A stretch of DNA of 59,454 nt from Bacteroidetes bacterium HGW-Bacteroidetes-2 (GCA_002842575.1 PHDJ01000016.1:1-59454), one strand, 5' to 3'. Numbered from the stretch's first letter, positions 9,769 through 18,121 are shown. Notes: generated by a model not told the origin, from the letters alone. Made by a program: numbers and translations.

Positions 9769-10524
9769 ATGCGAAAAATTTTGGCTTTTATTTCTGTTTT
9801 ATTTTTAATACTAGGTTGCAAATTTGAAAAACCTCTTGCATTTACCAAAATACAATTAACCGCAGATTCTTTTGAAATTTGTTCCTCATTTCATTGTCCT
9901 GAATTAAATGTGCGCTATCTTTTGGCAACGGGAAATGCTGAAATTTCTAAAAAAATTAATACGGAAATAGAAGAACACCTAAATGAAATTCTTACTAGTA
10001 ATAATGAGGATGTTCAAAAAGGGGCAACAATTAAGGATGCTGTTGTTTCTTTTATAAAGGATTATAAACAGTTTAAAACAGATTTTGGAAATTCATTTTC
10101 TGAATATAATGCAGAAACGACCATGCGAATTTCTTATTTTTCAGAAAATTTAGTTTGTATACAGTTAGATTATTACCTCTACAAAGGAGGAGCTCATGGG
10201 TATAGTGGCACAAATTATTTAAATTTTGACGTAAAAACAGGAGAAAGACTGTCAGAGAACACTCTATTTAAGGACCTTGGAGCCTTTTTAAAATATTCAG
10301 AAAATAAATTTAGAGAGGTTTATAAAATCTCTAAAGACAGCTCTATCAATACTACTGGATTTTGGTTTGAAAAGGACACTTTTTATTTGCCTGAAAATAT
10401 TGGGTTTACAGAGAACGATGTGGTTTTGATATATAACCAATATGAAATTGCCAGTTATGCAGAAGGGCAAATACAGTTAAATTTTTCAAAAGAGGAGGTT
10501 TTGCAGTATATTGAATTTCATTAA
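9769..10524 (+). CDS. DUF3298 / DUF4163-type lipoprotein
   Basis: I chose the ATG at 9769 rather than a TTG seven codons upstream because MRKILAFISVLFLILGCKFE is then a clean lipoprotein signal with Cys at residue 17. The mature part (251 aa in total) has an N-terminal PdaC/DUF4163-like region and a C-terminal DUF3298 region marked by YYLYKGGAHGYSGTNYLNFD and by IYNQYEIASYAEGQIQLNFS. Such modules occur in secreted proteins such as RsiV-type anti-sigma factors and PdaC and may bind cell-wall material; here there is no sigma factor nearby. An ArsC-like gene follows 17 bases downstream on the same strand. Confidence 0.75.
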   Translation: MRKILAFISVLFLILGCKFEKPLAFTKIQLTADSFEICSSFHCPELNVRYLLATGNAEISKKINTEIEEHLNEILTSNNEDVQKGATIKDAVVSFIKDYKQFKTDFGNSFSEYNAETTMRISYFSENLVCIQLDYYLYKGGAHGYSGTNYLNFDVKTGERLSENTLFKDLGAFLKYSENKFREVYKISKDSSINTTGFWFEKDTFYLPENIGFTENDVVLIYNQYEIASYAEGQIQLNFSKEEVLQYIEFH

Positions 10525-10541
10525 AGCACTTATATAAAATC

Positions 10542-10895
10542 GTGAAAAAAATTTATTATTTATCCACATGTTCTACCTGCAAGAGTATTTTATCAGCATT
10601 GGAAATTCCTTCCACATTTATCCTTAATGATATAAAAACCAAACCTCTTACTGAAAAGGATTTGGAGGCTTTAAAAGAGCTTTCGGGAAGTTATGAAGCC
10701 GTATTCAGCAAAAGAGCACAACTTTATAAAGAGCGAGATTTAAGATCTAAAAACCTTAAAGAAGTGGATTACAAAAATTTATTATTAGAACACTACACGT
10801 TTTTAAAACGGCCAATAATTATAATGGATCAAGCTCTTTTTATAGGAAATGCAAAAGCAACCATTGAGGCCGCAAAAAAAAGGATGCATGAATAA
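10542..10895 (+). CDS. ArsC/Spx-family thioredoxin-fold protein
   Basis: The 117-residue protein has the ArsC-family fold: a beta strand, then the Cys pair in STCSTCKSIL near residue 8, later the KRPIIIMDQALFIGNA segment that resembles the conserved cis-proline region. It could be an arsenate reductase or, as in YffB/Spx-like members, a protein of other redox function; there are no arsenic genes here. The start is GTG at 10542. The stop overlaps the start of the following transporter by 8 bases (ATGCATGAATAA region), so the two genes are probably translationally coupled. Confidence 0.75.
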   Translation: MKKIYYLSTCSTCKSILSALEIPSTFILNDIKTKPLTEKDLEALKELSGSYEAVFSKRAQLYKERDLRSKNLKEVDYKNLLLEHYTFLKRPIIIMDQALFIGNAKATIEAAKKRMHE

Positions 10896-11778
10896 AAGGT
10901 CTATTGCTTTACTTGCTGCCACTGCAGCTAGCACTATTTATGCCATCAATCATACTATCGCAAAAGGATTAATGCCTATTTATATTGAACCTTTCGGTTT
11001 TATATTGTTACGGGTTTCTGGAGCAGCATTATTATTTTGGATTTTTTCTTTAGCATATCCCACCGAAAAAATTGACTTAAAAGACTGGAAGCGACTTGTG
11101 CTTTGTTCTCTTTTTGGGATGGTAATAAATATGTTGATGTTTTTTAAGGGATTGAGTCTTTCTACACCTATAAATAGTTCTGTTGTTATTACCATTTCAC
11201 CAGTTTTGCTTTTAATACTTTCTGCTATACTAATTCAAGAACGCATTTCTTTAATAAAAATAATTGGAATTGTTTTGGGGTTGGCTGGAGTATTAGCTCT
11301 TATATTTTTTGGGGAAAGACAACAGTTTAATGCGCCAAATATACCTTTAGGAAACCTATTATTTATTGTCAATGCGATTTCGTATTCCATTTATCTTATT
11401 TTAGTAAAATCATTAACGGCAAAGTATAGTTCGATTACTTTGATGAAGTGGCTTTTTCTTTTTGCATTTCTAATGAATTTACCGATTGGAATTCATGAGT
11501 TTATGGAAGTAAAATGGACTTCACTTCCATATGTTGTTATGTTGGAAATGGCTTTTGTAGTAGTATTTACAACAGTGTTAACCTATTTGTTTAATATTTA
11601 TGCGTTGCGTGAATTAAAAGCATCTACCATTGGAGCGTTTATATATTTACAGCCGGTAATAGCGGTTATTTTTGCAGTGCTGTTAGGGGTTGACCAATTT
11701 ACACCACTTCGCTTAATAGCCGCACTATTAATTTTTACTGGGGTATATTTATCCTCTAAGAAGCCAAAGCAATTTTAA
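10888..11778 (+). CDS. EamA-family (DMT) transporter
   Basis: A 296-residue inner-membrane protein with ten predicted hydrophobic segments in two EamA repeats. I placed the start at the ATG at 10888 (MNKRSIALLAATAAST), because the upstream in-frame ATG lies inside the ArsC-like gene. The first repeat includes FILLRVSGAALLFW and the second GAFIYLQPVIAVIFAVLLG, typical of drug/metabolite exporters. The substrate is unknown. A second EamA transporter occurs at 18122. The gene is followed by a strong two-way terminator. Confidence 0.88.
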   Translation: MNKRSIALLAATAASTIYAINHTIAKGLMPIYIEPFGFILLRVSGAALLFWIFSLAYPTEKIDLKDWKRLVLCSLFGMVINMLMFFKGLSLSTPINSSVVITISPVLLLILSAILIQERISLIKIIGIVLGLAGVLALIFFGERQQFNAPNIPLGNLLFIVNAISYSIYLILVKSLTAKYSSITLMKWLFLFAFLMNLPIGIHEFMEVKWTSLPYVVMLEMAFVVVFTTVLTYLFNIYALRELKASTIGAFIYLQPVIAVIFAVLLGVDQFTPLRLIAALLIFTGVYLSSKKPKQF

Positions 11779-11844
11779 TAATTATCTTTAAATGATTATT
11801 AAACAAGTAGTTAACTACATAAAGTTTTTAAAAATTAGGTATAA

Positions 11845-11876
11845 AAAAAGCGCCTTGTTTTCACAAAGCGCTTTTT
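11845..11876. terminator. Bidirectional terminator
   Basis: AAAAAGCGC (11845-11853) and GCGCTTTTT (11868-11876) form a 9-base stem that can extend through TTG/CAA. It has A and T runs on either side, so it serves the EamA gene (+) and RNase G (-), which converge here. Confidence 0.8.
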
Positions 11877-11878
11877 GT

Positions 11879-13420
11879 TTATTTAATCTCTTTACCATTT
11901 TTATCAACAAAATGATATTCTAGATACGTGTAAGCATCTCTTGGTTGAATTTTTACCCATTTTTTGTGCTCTAAAAACCATTTAGATCGCACAGATGGAA
12001 AACCTTTTGTAAGAAAGGCTGCTATAAAAGGATGTGTGTTTAAAGTTATCTTTTTATAGTCTTTTTTATTTAATCTTTTTAAGTCGTCAGTTATTCTGTC
12101 AACAATTAAAATAGGAGCATCAATTTCTCCATTTTCTCCGTTTGGATCTTCCTCGCGGGTTTTTATGTTCATTTCAGGTCTGACGCGTTGTCTTGTAATC
12201 TGGATTAATCCAAATTTACTTGGCGGCAAAATTTTATGTTTTGCCCTGTCATCTTTCATTTCATCGCGAAGATGATTAAAAAGTTGTTTTCTGTGGTTTG
12301 GATTTGCCATGTCGATAAAATCGACTACAATAATTCCACCCATATCGCGCAATCTTAGTTGCCGAGCAATGTCAGATGCAGCGATTAAATTTACTTCTAA
12401 AGCAGTACCTTCTTGACTATCTGATTTGTTGGATCTATTTCCACTATTTACGTCTATAACGTGAAGTGCTTCGGTATGTTCAATAACCAAATAGGAACCT
12501 TTACTTGCTGATACAGTACGTCCAAACGATGTTTTTATTTGTCTGTCAATACCAAATTTTTCAAAAATAGGCACATTTGAATCGTACAACTTGATAATAG
12601 ATTCTTTGTTAGGTGCAATTTCATGCACATAATCTTTAATTTTTAAATAAAGCGTTTCGTCATCAATATGAATGGCTGAAAAGGAATCGTTGAGTAAATC
12701 TCTAATAATAGATAAACCACGGTTCATTTCGCTCATTACTTTTGATGGATGATGCGCGTTTTGTAGCTTTTTACACATTGCAGACCAGCGGTCAAGCAAG
12801 TTTTGTAAATCTTTGTCCAGTTCAGCTACTTTTTTGCCCTCTGCTACTGTTCTAATAATAACACCAAATCCTTTTGGTTTGATGCTTTGAACCAAGCGTT
12901 TTAGTCGCTCTTTTTCTTCTTTGGATTCTATTTTTTGAGAAATAGAAACCCGATCAGAAAAAGGAACCAAAACAATATATCTTCCAGCAATGGATAACTC
13001 AGAACTAATTCTGGGTCCTTTTGTGGAGATGGGTTCTTTTACTATTTGAATCAATAACGATTGATTTGATTTTATGGCATCGTTTATTTTGCCATTTTTA
13101 TCAATATCGTTGTCAAATGGGAAATTTTTTAAAGAGTAATCTTTAAGTTTACCTGTGCTTACACGTTTTATGAATTTTAAAAGAGAAGGAAGTTGTGGCC
13201 CTAAATCCTGATAATGTAAAAAGGCGTCTTTTTCATGGCCTACATTTACAAAAGCAGCATTGAGTCCAGGCACAGTTTTGCGTACTTTGGCTATAAACAC
13301 ATCACCAACGGCAAATTCACTGTCATCCTCTTCTTTGTGTAATTCAATAAGTTTTCCATCTTTTAATAGGGCAAAATCAACTTCTGAGGAACCGGATCTA
13401 ATAAATAATTCGTAGCTCAC
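11879..13420 (-). CDS. rng: Ribonuclease E/G family (RNase G)
   Basis: The endoribonuclease acts in rRNA maturation and mRNA decay. I place the start at GTG 13420 (VSYELFIRSGSSEVDFALL), because family members begin with this sequence; a more upstream ATG at 13513 would add 31 residues without family likeness. The resulting protein has 513 residues, as expected. An S1 domain lies near residues 30-120 (GDVFIAKVRKTVPGLNAAFV). The metal-binding centre VVDFIDMANPNHRK and the GLIQITRQR motif are present. The CPxC zinc-link motif of RNase E, after that motif, is absent: the stretch reads RPEMNIKTREEDPNG. It lies downstream of HU and a small basic protein. Confidence 0.9.
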   Translation of the reverse strand: MSYELFIRSGSSEVDFALLKDGKLIELHKEEDDSEFAVGDVFIAKVRKTVPGLNAAFVNVGHEKDAFLHYQDLGPQLPSLLKFIKRVSTGKLKDYSLKNFPFDNDIDKNGKINDAIKSNQSLLIQIVKEPISTKGPRISSELSIAGRYIVLVPFSDRVSISQKIESKEEKERLKRLVQSIKPKGFGVIIRTVAEGKKVAELDKDLQNLLDRWSAMCKKLQNAHHPSKVMSEMNRGLSIIRDLLNDSFSAIHIDDETLYLKIKDYVHEIAPNKESIIKLYDSNVPIFEKFGIDRQIKTSFGRTVSASKGSYLVIEHTEALHVIDVNSGNRSNKSDSQEGTALEVNLIAASDIARQLRLRDMGGIIVVDFIDMANPNHRKQLFNHLRDEMKDDRAKHKILPPSKFGLIQITRQRVRPEMNIKTREEDPNGENGEIDAPILIVDRITDDLKRLNKKDYKKITLNTHPFIAAFLTKGFPSVRSKWFLEHKKWVKIQPRDAYTYLEYHFVDKNGKEIK

Positions 13421-13435
13421 TCTTATTAATTTTTG

Positions 13436-13454
13436 TCCCGATGTTAAATCGGGA
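13436..13454 (-). promoter_or_regulatory. Stem-loop in the rng leader
   Basis: TCCCGAT (13436-13442), a 5-base loop and ATCGGGA (13448-13454) form a perfect 7-base stem, 15 bases upstream of the GTG start of rng. A second, bulged stem (ACAATG..CTA / TAGCATTGT) lies further upstream in the same leader, near 13520-13547. E. coli rne is controlled by RNase E cleaving its own leader, so these stems could be cleavage or control elements; that is inference. The first also resembles short palindromic repeats seen in flavobacterial intergenic DNA. Confidence 0.4.
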
Positions 13455-13587
13455 TGGATTAAACAAAATTTTATCACAGGTGTTTGAAACCCGGCGAAAT
13501 TAGTACAAAGCACAATGCGCTACAAAAGAGCTATAGCATTGTTTTTTGTTAATTTCATTGTCAAAGAACTAATATGTACTAAATGGG

Positions 13588-13610
13588 AAAAGTAGTTAGA
13601 AACTACTTTT
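13588..13610 (-). terminator. Inverted repeat at the end of the COX24-like gene
   Basis: AAAAGTAGTT (13588-13597), loop AGA and AACTACTTTT (13601-13610) make a perfect 10-base stem that includes the stop codon of the 29-residue gene. The T tract after it on the minus strand is short (TTTT), so termination may be partial and let some transcripts continue to rng. Confidence 0.5.
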
Positions 13611-13692
13611 TCTTGTGGCGATTAGCGCGGCTTCTCTTTTTGCGCTTGTGGGTTGCTACCTTGTGTCTTTTTCTTTTTTTACCACTTGGCAT
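13603..13692 (-). CDS. 29-residue basic AURKAIP1/COX24 (mS38-like) domain protein
   Basis: This tiny open frame reads MPSGKKRKRHKVATHKRKKR and then nine more residues ending HKKK, with more than half of all residues Lys or Arg. It matches the short KRKRHKVATHKRKKR motif that defines the AURKAIP1/COX24 C-terminal domain, known in mitochondria as ribosomal protein mS38 and conserved as a stand-alone mini-protein in Bacteroidota. A ribosome-bound role is likely by analogy but not shown here. It lies between the HU gene (28 bases upstream) and rng on the same strand. The ATG is certain because no other in-frame start exists within the motif. Confidence 0.8.
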   Translation of the reverse strand: MPSGKKRKRHKVATHKRKKRSRANRHKKK

Positions 13693-13720
13693 ATTTCTTG
13701 TGTTTTAAGTTATTAAAAAA

Positions 13721-14011
13721 TTATTTTACCTCTACATTGCCTTTCACTCCTTCAACAAAAACTTTTGCTGGTTTGAATGCAGGGATATTGTGTGCCGGTA
13801 TTTTTATTGTTGTGTTTTTTGAAATGTTGCGGCCTGTTTTTTCTGCTCGGGTTTTAATGATAAAACTTCCAAACCCTCTTAAATAAACATTGTCACCACC
13901 TTCTAATGAATTTTTAACTTCTGTCATAAACGTTTCAACAGTAGCTTGTACATCTCCTTTTTCCATCCCTAGCTTTTCTGAAATTTTAGCTACGATATCT
14001 GCTTTTGTCAT
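13721..14011 (-). CDS. HU/IHF-family DNA-binding protein
   Basis: A 96-residue nucleoid protein of the HU/IHF family that bends DNA as a dimer. Marks are MTKADIVAKISEKLG at the start, the FMTEVKNSLEGGDNVYLRGFGSF helix-strand segment, and the arm motif KKTARNxxT-like segment seen here as EKTGRNISKNTTIKIPAHNIPAFKPAK. The length is usual. It heads a minus-strand group with the COX24-like gene and rng, and is divergent from mutY across a 135-base AT-rich gap. Confidence 0.93.
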   Translation of the reverse strand: MTKADIVAKISEKLGMEKGDVQATVETFMTEVKNSLEGGDNVYLRGFGSFIIKTRAEKTGRNISKNTTIKIPAHNIPAFKPAKVFVEGVKGNVEVK

Positions 14012-14146
14012 TCTATAATATTTTAGGATTAAAAAATAATTTTTTTTAAGACCGCAAATATAGTGATTTTAAAATCAAGAAAACAATCCTAAAAGATTAA
14101 AAAATAATTAGATATACTTTATTTTTGTGCGTACTCAATTTTTTAA

Positions 14147-15220
14147 ATGAAATTTTCTAACAAACTAATATTGTGGTATTTAGATAATAAACGAGATTTA
14201 CCGTGGCGTAAAACAACAGATCCATATTTTATTTGGCTTTCTGAAATTATATTACAGCAAACAAAAATAGAACAAGGTATGCCCTTTTATTTGTCTTTTA
14301 TCCAATCCTTTCCTACTGTTTTTGATTTAGCTGAAGCTTCTGAACACGATGTTCTAAAATTATGGCAAGGACTTGGGTATTACTCAAGAGCCAGAAACCT
14401 TCATCATACAGCAAAATTTGTTGTAGATACTAATAAAGGGATTTTTCCATCTTCATATAAAGAGCTGCTTAAACTAAAAGGAATAGGTGATTATACGGCA
14501 AGTGCTATCTCCTCTATTTGTTTTAATGAACCTCAGGCCGTTGTTGATGGCAATGTATATCGGGTGCTTTCTAGAGTTTTTGGTTTACAAACCCCTAGAA
14601 ACACCTCAAAAGGAATAAAAGACTTTAAAGAGCTTGCTCAAGAGGTGATGGATATTGAAAATTCTGGAACATATAATCAGGCTATAATGGAATTTGGAGC
14701 GCTGTGGTGCAAACCCAGAAATCCTTCTTGCGAAGCGTGTATTTTTCAAAATTCGTGCTATGCTTTTTTAAATAAGCAAGTCCATTTGCTTCCAGTAAAA
14801 ATTTCAAAGATAAAGGTTAGAAATCGATTTTTTAATTACCTAGTAATCCTTTCAAGCGATGATAAAACCATTTTAAAACAGCAAACTCAACAGGGTATCT
14901 GGAAAAACTTGTATGAATTTCCGTTGGTAGAAACTTCTGAAAATAGTTTTTTGAGGAAAACCGAAATTCAAAATAAAATACCATTTGCAAGTGTACAAAC
15001 GGCATCTCTTTTTAATGAAACTCCAATTATTCATAAACTTTCGCATCAGCATATACATATTCGGTTTTGGATTGTAAAAACATCAGAAATAAGAGATTAT
15101 GGCATTTGTTTTTCGCAAATTGCCTCTTTTGCAGTTCCAATTGTTTTGCATAATTTTATTACAAAATTCTCCTTTTATAAGACTGTAAATTTTGATACCT
15201 TTGAGAAATTAGCAAAATAA
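14147..15220 (+). CDS. mutY: A/G-specific adenine glycosylase MutY
   Basis: MutY removes adenine mispaired with 8-oxoguanine. The 357-residue protein has the catalytic Glu in SEIILQQTK (E33), the helix-hairpin-helix LKLKGIGDYTASA (109-121), the catalytic Asp in AVVDGNV (D134) and the iron-sulfur cluster cysteines C188-x6-C195-x2-C198-x5-C204. The C-terminal third is the NUDIX-like domain that recognises 8-oxoG, with HIHIRFW near residue 300. It starts the mutY-ssb-gldE-gldD series; ssb begins 4 bases after the stop. Confidence 0.95.
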   Translation: MKFSNKLILWYLDNKRDLPWRKTTDPYFIWLSEIILQQTKIEQGMPFYLSFIQSFPTVFDLAEASEHDVLKLWQGLGYYSRARNLHHTAKFVVDTNKGIFPSSYKELLKLKGIGDYTASAISSICFNEPQAVVDGNVYRVLSRVFGLQTPRNTSKGIKDFKELAQEVMDIENSGTYNQAIMEFGALWCKPRNPSCEACIFQNSCYAFLNKQVHLLPVKISKIKVRNRFFNYLVILSSDDKTILKQQTQQGIWKNLYEFPLVETSENSFLRKTEIQNKIPFASVQTASLFNETPIIHKLSHQHIHIRFWIVKTSEIRDYGICFSQIASFAVPIVLHNFITKFSFYKTVNFDTFEKLAK

Positions 15221-15224
15221 AATT

Positions 15225-15653
15225 ATGACAGGCACTCTAAATAAAGTAATGCTTATAGGACATACCGGCGGCGATGTAAAAACTATTTATTTTGAAGGAG
15301 GAGGCAGCATAGGCAGATTTTCGTTAGCCACAAACGAAACTTATGTAAATAAAACTTCAGGAGAGCGTGTTACCAATACAGAATGGCATAACATTGTAGT
15401 TCGAAATAAAGCGGCAGAAATTTGTGAAAAATATTTAAAAAAAGGGGATAAAGTATATATTGAAGGCAGATTGAAAACCCGAAAATGGCAAGATGACCAA
15501 GGTCATGAAAAATATAGTACGGAAATACAATGTACTGATTTTACGTTTTTAACGCCAAAAGGGGATGCTCCTTCAGCTATAAAAGATACAGCACGCGCTG
15601 AAAATATCTCAAAAAACGATAATTTTGCCGAAGATATAGAAAACCATATTTAG
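15225..15653 (+). CDS. ssb: Single-stranded DNA-binding protein
   Basis: SSB protects single-stranded DNA in replication and repair. The OB-fold covers roughly residues 1-108, with LNKVMLIGHTGGDVK, FSLATNETY, TEWHNIVVRNKAAEICEKYLKKGDKVYIEGRL. The tail is short and ends FAEDIENHI. It lacks the usual acidic DDxPF tip that recruits SSB partners, although it is weakly acidic; the whole protein is 142 residues, shorter than many SSBs. The gene sits 4 bases after mutY, before gldE, the order known in flavobacteria. A second SSB elsewhere in the genome may be the main one. Confidence 0.92.
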   Translation: MTGTLNKVMLIGHTGGDVKTIYFEGGGSIGRFSLATNETYVNKTSGERVTNTEWHNIVVRNKAAEICEKYLKKGDKVYIEGRLKTRKWQDDQGHEKYSTEIQCTDFTFLTPKGDAPSAIKDTARAENISKNDNFAEDIENHI

Positions 15654-15701
15654 GAGGATAACCTTTCTTTTTAATTTTATGTTTAACGAAACTATTTAAT
15701 T

Positions 15702-17036
15702 TTGGATCCAGAACCCCCGAGTTTAATACTATTTCCTTTAATTTTTGAAATTGCCCAAATTTTTGGCATCGTTGCTCTTCTTATTTTGTTGTTGTTTTCT
15801 GCCTTAATTTCAGGCGCAGAAGTTGCATTGTTTTCTCTTACTCCTACCGATTTTGAATTAGACCCAGCTAAAAGAAGTAAAAAACAAACCATCATCATTA
15901 AATTACTGGATAGACCCAAAAAACTTTTGGCTACGATTTTAGTTGCAAATAACACCATCAATATTGCAATTGTTATTTTATTTGAATCGCTAAGTTCCGT
16001 TTGGTTTCAAAATGTGCAAACAAGCTTAAACCTAAACTATTTCACTTTAGACTTGGTTTTCTTTATAAAGGTTGGGTTAGCCACGTTTTTAATTTTACTT
16101 TTTGGCGAAATTTTGCCCAAGATTTATGCAAGTAGAAATAAAATGAAATTTTCTTTATTTATAGCGTATCCCATAAAAATTTTAGATGTTCTGCTTTCTC
16201 CCATTTCTCTTCCTATGCGATCGGTTACATTATATATTCATCAAAAGTTTGGTAAGCAAAAAACCAATCTTAGTGTTGATCAACTGTCACAGGCATTAGA
16301 ACTAACTTCAGAAGATGACACAACCATGGAAGAACAAAAAATTTTACAAGGAATTGTATCTTTTGGCAATACAGACACTAAACAAGTGATGAAGCCTAGA
16401 ATGGATATTTTTGCTTTGCGGGATGATTTGCCTTATAAAGATATTTTACCACAAATTATTGAGCAAGGTTTTTCTCGAATTCCCGTTTATAAAGAAAACA
16501 TAGATACCATTATCGGTATATTATATGTAAAAGATTTAATACCTTATATAGATAGAAAGCAGTTTAATTGGATTTCTTTATTGCGAGAACCCTTTTTTGT
16601 TCCCGAAAATAAAAAGCTGGACGATTTATTGAATGAATTTAAAGAAAAAAGAATTCATCTTGCCATTGTGGTAGATGAATATGGGGGTACTTGTGGCGTT
16701 ATTTCTTTAGAGGATATCATCGAAGAGATAGTAGGGGATATTAGCGATGAATTTGATGATGAAGATTTAATATTTTCTAAGTTAGATGATCATAATTTTG
16801 TTTTTGAAGGAAAAACCCCTTTAAAAGATTTTTATAGAGTTATTAAATTAGAAGATAATTCTATTTTTGAAGAAGAAAAAGGCGAAGCAGAGACCTTAGC
16901 AGGATTTTTATTAGAAATATCTAGAGGATTTCCTAAAAAAGGCGAAGTAATTATCTATCATAATTATTCGTTTACTGTAGAAATCTTTGAAAATAAACGC
17001 ATCAAGCAAATTAAACTTTCTATTACACCTAAATAG
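15702..17036 (+). CDS. gldE: Gliding-motility protein GldE (CNNM/CBS-domain membrane protein)
   Basis: GldE is an inner-membrane protein that supports gliding and type IX secretion together with GldD. The 444 residues comprise an N-terminal CNNM/DUF21 membrane domain with three or four hydrophobic segments (about 10-160, including ISGAEVALFSLTPTDFE), two CBS domains (about 205-330, with MKPRMDIFALRDD and VVDEYGGTCGVISLEDIIEEIVGDISDE) and a CorC/HlyC-type C-terminal domain. The start is TTG (MDPEPPSL), which matches the family start; no ATG gives a full-length frame. gldD follows after 37 bases. Confidence 0.9.
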   Translation: MDPEPPSLILFPLIFEIAQIFGIVALLILLLFSALISGAEVALFSLTPTDFELDPAKRSKKQTIIIKLLDRPKKLLATILVANNTINIAIVILFESLSSVWFQNVQTSLNLNYFTLDLVFFIKVGLATFLILLFGEILPKIYASRNKMKFSLFIAYPIKILDVLLSPISLPMRSVTLYIHQKFGKQKTNLSVDQLSQALELTSEDDTTMEEQKILQGIVSFGNTDTKQVMKPRMDIFALRDDLPYKDILPQIIEQGFSRIPVYKENIDTIIGILYVKDLIPYIDRKQFNWISLLREPFFVPENKKLDDLLNEFKEKRIHLAIVVDEYGGTCGVISLEDIIEEIVGDISDEFDDEDLIFSKLDDHNFVFEGKTPLKDFYRVIKLEDNSIFEEEKGEAETLAGFLLEISRGFPKKGEVIIYHNYSFTVEIFENKRIKQIKLSITPK

Positions 17037-17073
17037 AATTTTTCATAATTCTAATAAAAAAAAATAAAATTTT

Positions 17074-17628
17074 ATGAAGTATTTTTTTGCGCTATTTTTA
17101 TTCTTGGTTTTATTATCCTGTGAAAACGAGGTGGTTATTAAACCAAAAGCTATGTTGCGCTTAGAATATCCAGAGCCAATTTACCAGAAATCTCCTGAAG
17201 GTTGCCCTTTTGTTTTTTATAGGAACAAGGAATCAAACCTTTACCTAAAAAATAATTGTTGGATCAATATAGAGTATCCTCAAATGAGGGCTACTATATA
17301 TATGACGTATAGAGAGGTGAAAAACCATAATTTAGATTCATTACTTTTTGATGCTCAAAAACTAACTTATGATCATACCATAAAGGCATCTGCTATTTTT
17401 GAGCAGCCTAGAGTAGATTCTATCCATAAAGTATATGGAATGTTATATATGATAAATGGAAACGCTGCTACGCCATCGCAGTTTTATGTTACGGATAGTG
17501 TACATCATTTTATAACTGGTTCACTTTACTTTAATAGCAAACCAAATTTTGATTCTATTTACCCAGCCGCAGCTTATTTAAGAGAGGATATTCGCAGAAT
17601 TATGGAAACTATAGAGTGGAAAAATTAA
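17074..17628 (+). CDS. gldD: Gliding-motility lipoprotein GldD
   Basis: GldD is a periplasmic lipoprotein needed for gliding and T9SS function. The 184-residue protein has a lipoprotein signal (FLFLVLLSCENEV, Cys16), and the family segments LRLEYPEPIYQ, CPFVFYRNKESNL, ATIYMTYR and, near the C-terminus, FYVTDSVHHFITGSLYFNSKPNFDS. It follows gldE closely and their pairing is known. Its stop codon abuts the stop of the converging metal-binding lipoprotein with no spacing, so no terminator fits between them. Confidence 0.92.
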   Translation: MKYFFALFLFLVLLSCENEVVIKPKAMLRLEYPEPIYQKSPEGCPFVFYRNKESNLYLKNNCWINIEYPQMRATIYMTYREVKNHNLDSLLFDAQKLTYDHTIKASAIFEQPRVDSIHKVYGMLYMINGNAATPSQFYVTDSVHHFITGSLYFNSKPNFDSIYPAAAYLREDIRRIMETIEWKN

Positions 17629-18033
17629 TTACAATTCTTCCATAGTTTTTTCAATAGGCTGCGTTTTGTTTTCCCAAGAAATAACTGTATAGGTGTTAGA
17701 AGTGGCGGTTACAGAGGCAGTTAAGCTTTCTTTGTTTACTAGAGCTTCATCATAAGTAACCGTAGCGGTTTTTGAGTCAAAATCTACCACAGCTTCTTTT
17801 ACACCGTCTAAGGCAAATAAGTTTTTTTCAATAACTTTTGCACAACCCATAGCACATTTCATGCCCTCAACACCAAAACTAGCGGTGAGGTAGTTTGCAT
17901 TTGGGTTTAGTACTTTTTCATGAGTGGCTTCAGAAATTTCAACAGTTTTGGTTTCAATGGTAGTTTCTTTTTTACAGGAGGAAATTACTAATGCTAGGAT
18001 AAATAATGGAAGGACAAATTTTAAAGTTTTCAT
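17629..18033 (-). CDS. HMA-domain (heavy-metal-associated) lipoprotein
   Basis: A 134-residue lipoprotein (LALVISSCKKE, Cys20) with one heavy-metal-associated ferredoxin-like fold from about residue 50 to 118. The metal loop reads GVEGMKCAMGCAKVIE, that is Cys-x-x-x-Cys rather than the usual Cys-x-x-Cys, a variant I associate with flavobacterial members of this family. The rest, LDGVKEAVVDFDSKTATVTYDE, is a normal HMA strand-helix pattern. It may hold copper or another soft metal outside the inner membrane. It is convergent with gldD and alone on its strand. Confidence 0.85.
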   Translation of the reverse strand: MKTLKFVLPLFILALVISSCKKETTIETKTVEISEATHEKVLNPNANYLTASFGVEGMKCAMGCAKVIEKNLFALDGVKEAVVDFDSKTATVTYDEALVNKESLTASVTATSNTYTVISWENKTQPIEKTMEEL

Positions 18034-18121
18034 TTACAGATTTTTTTAAATTTTTACAAAATTACAAAATGAGTGCCATTATTCCTTTTTAATTTCCAAA
18101 TTTGTTGTTTTAAATTTTACT

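Noticed and set aside
13421-13513. Longer RNase G with an N-terminal extension from ATG 13513
   Set aside because: The extra 31 residues show no family likeness, and the start would lie upstream of the leader hairpin; the GTG at 13420 gives the family start.
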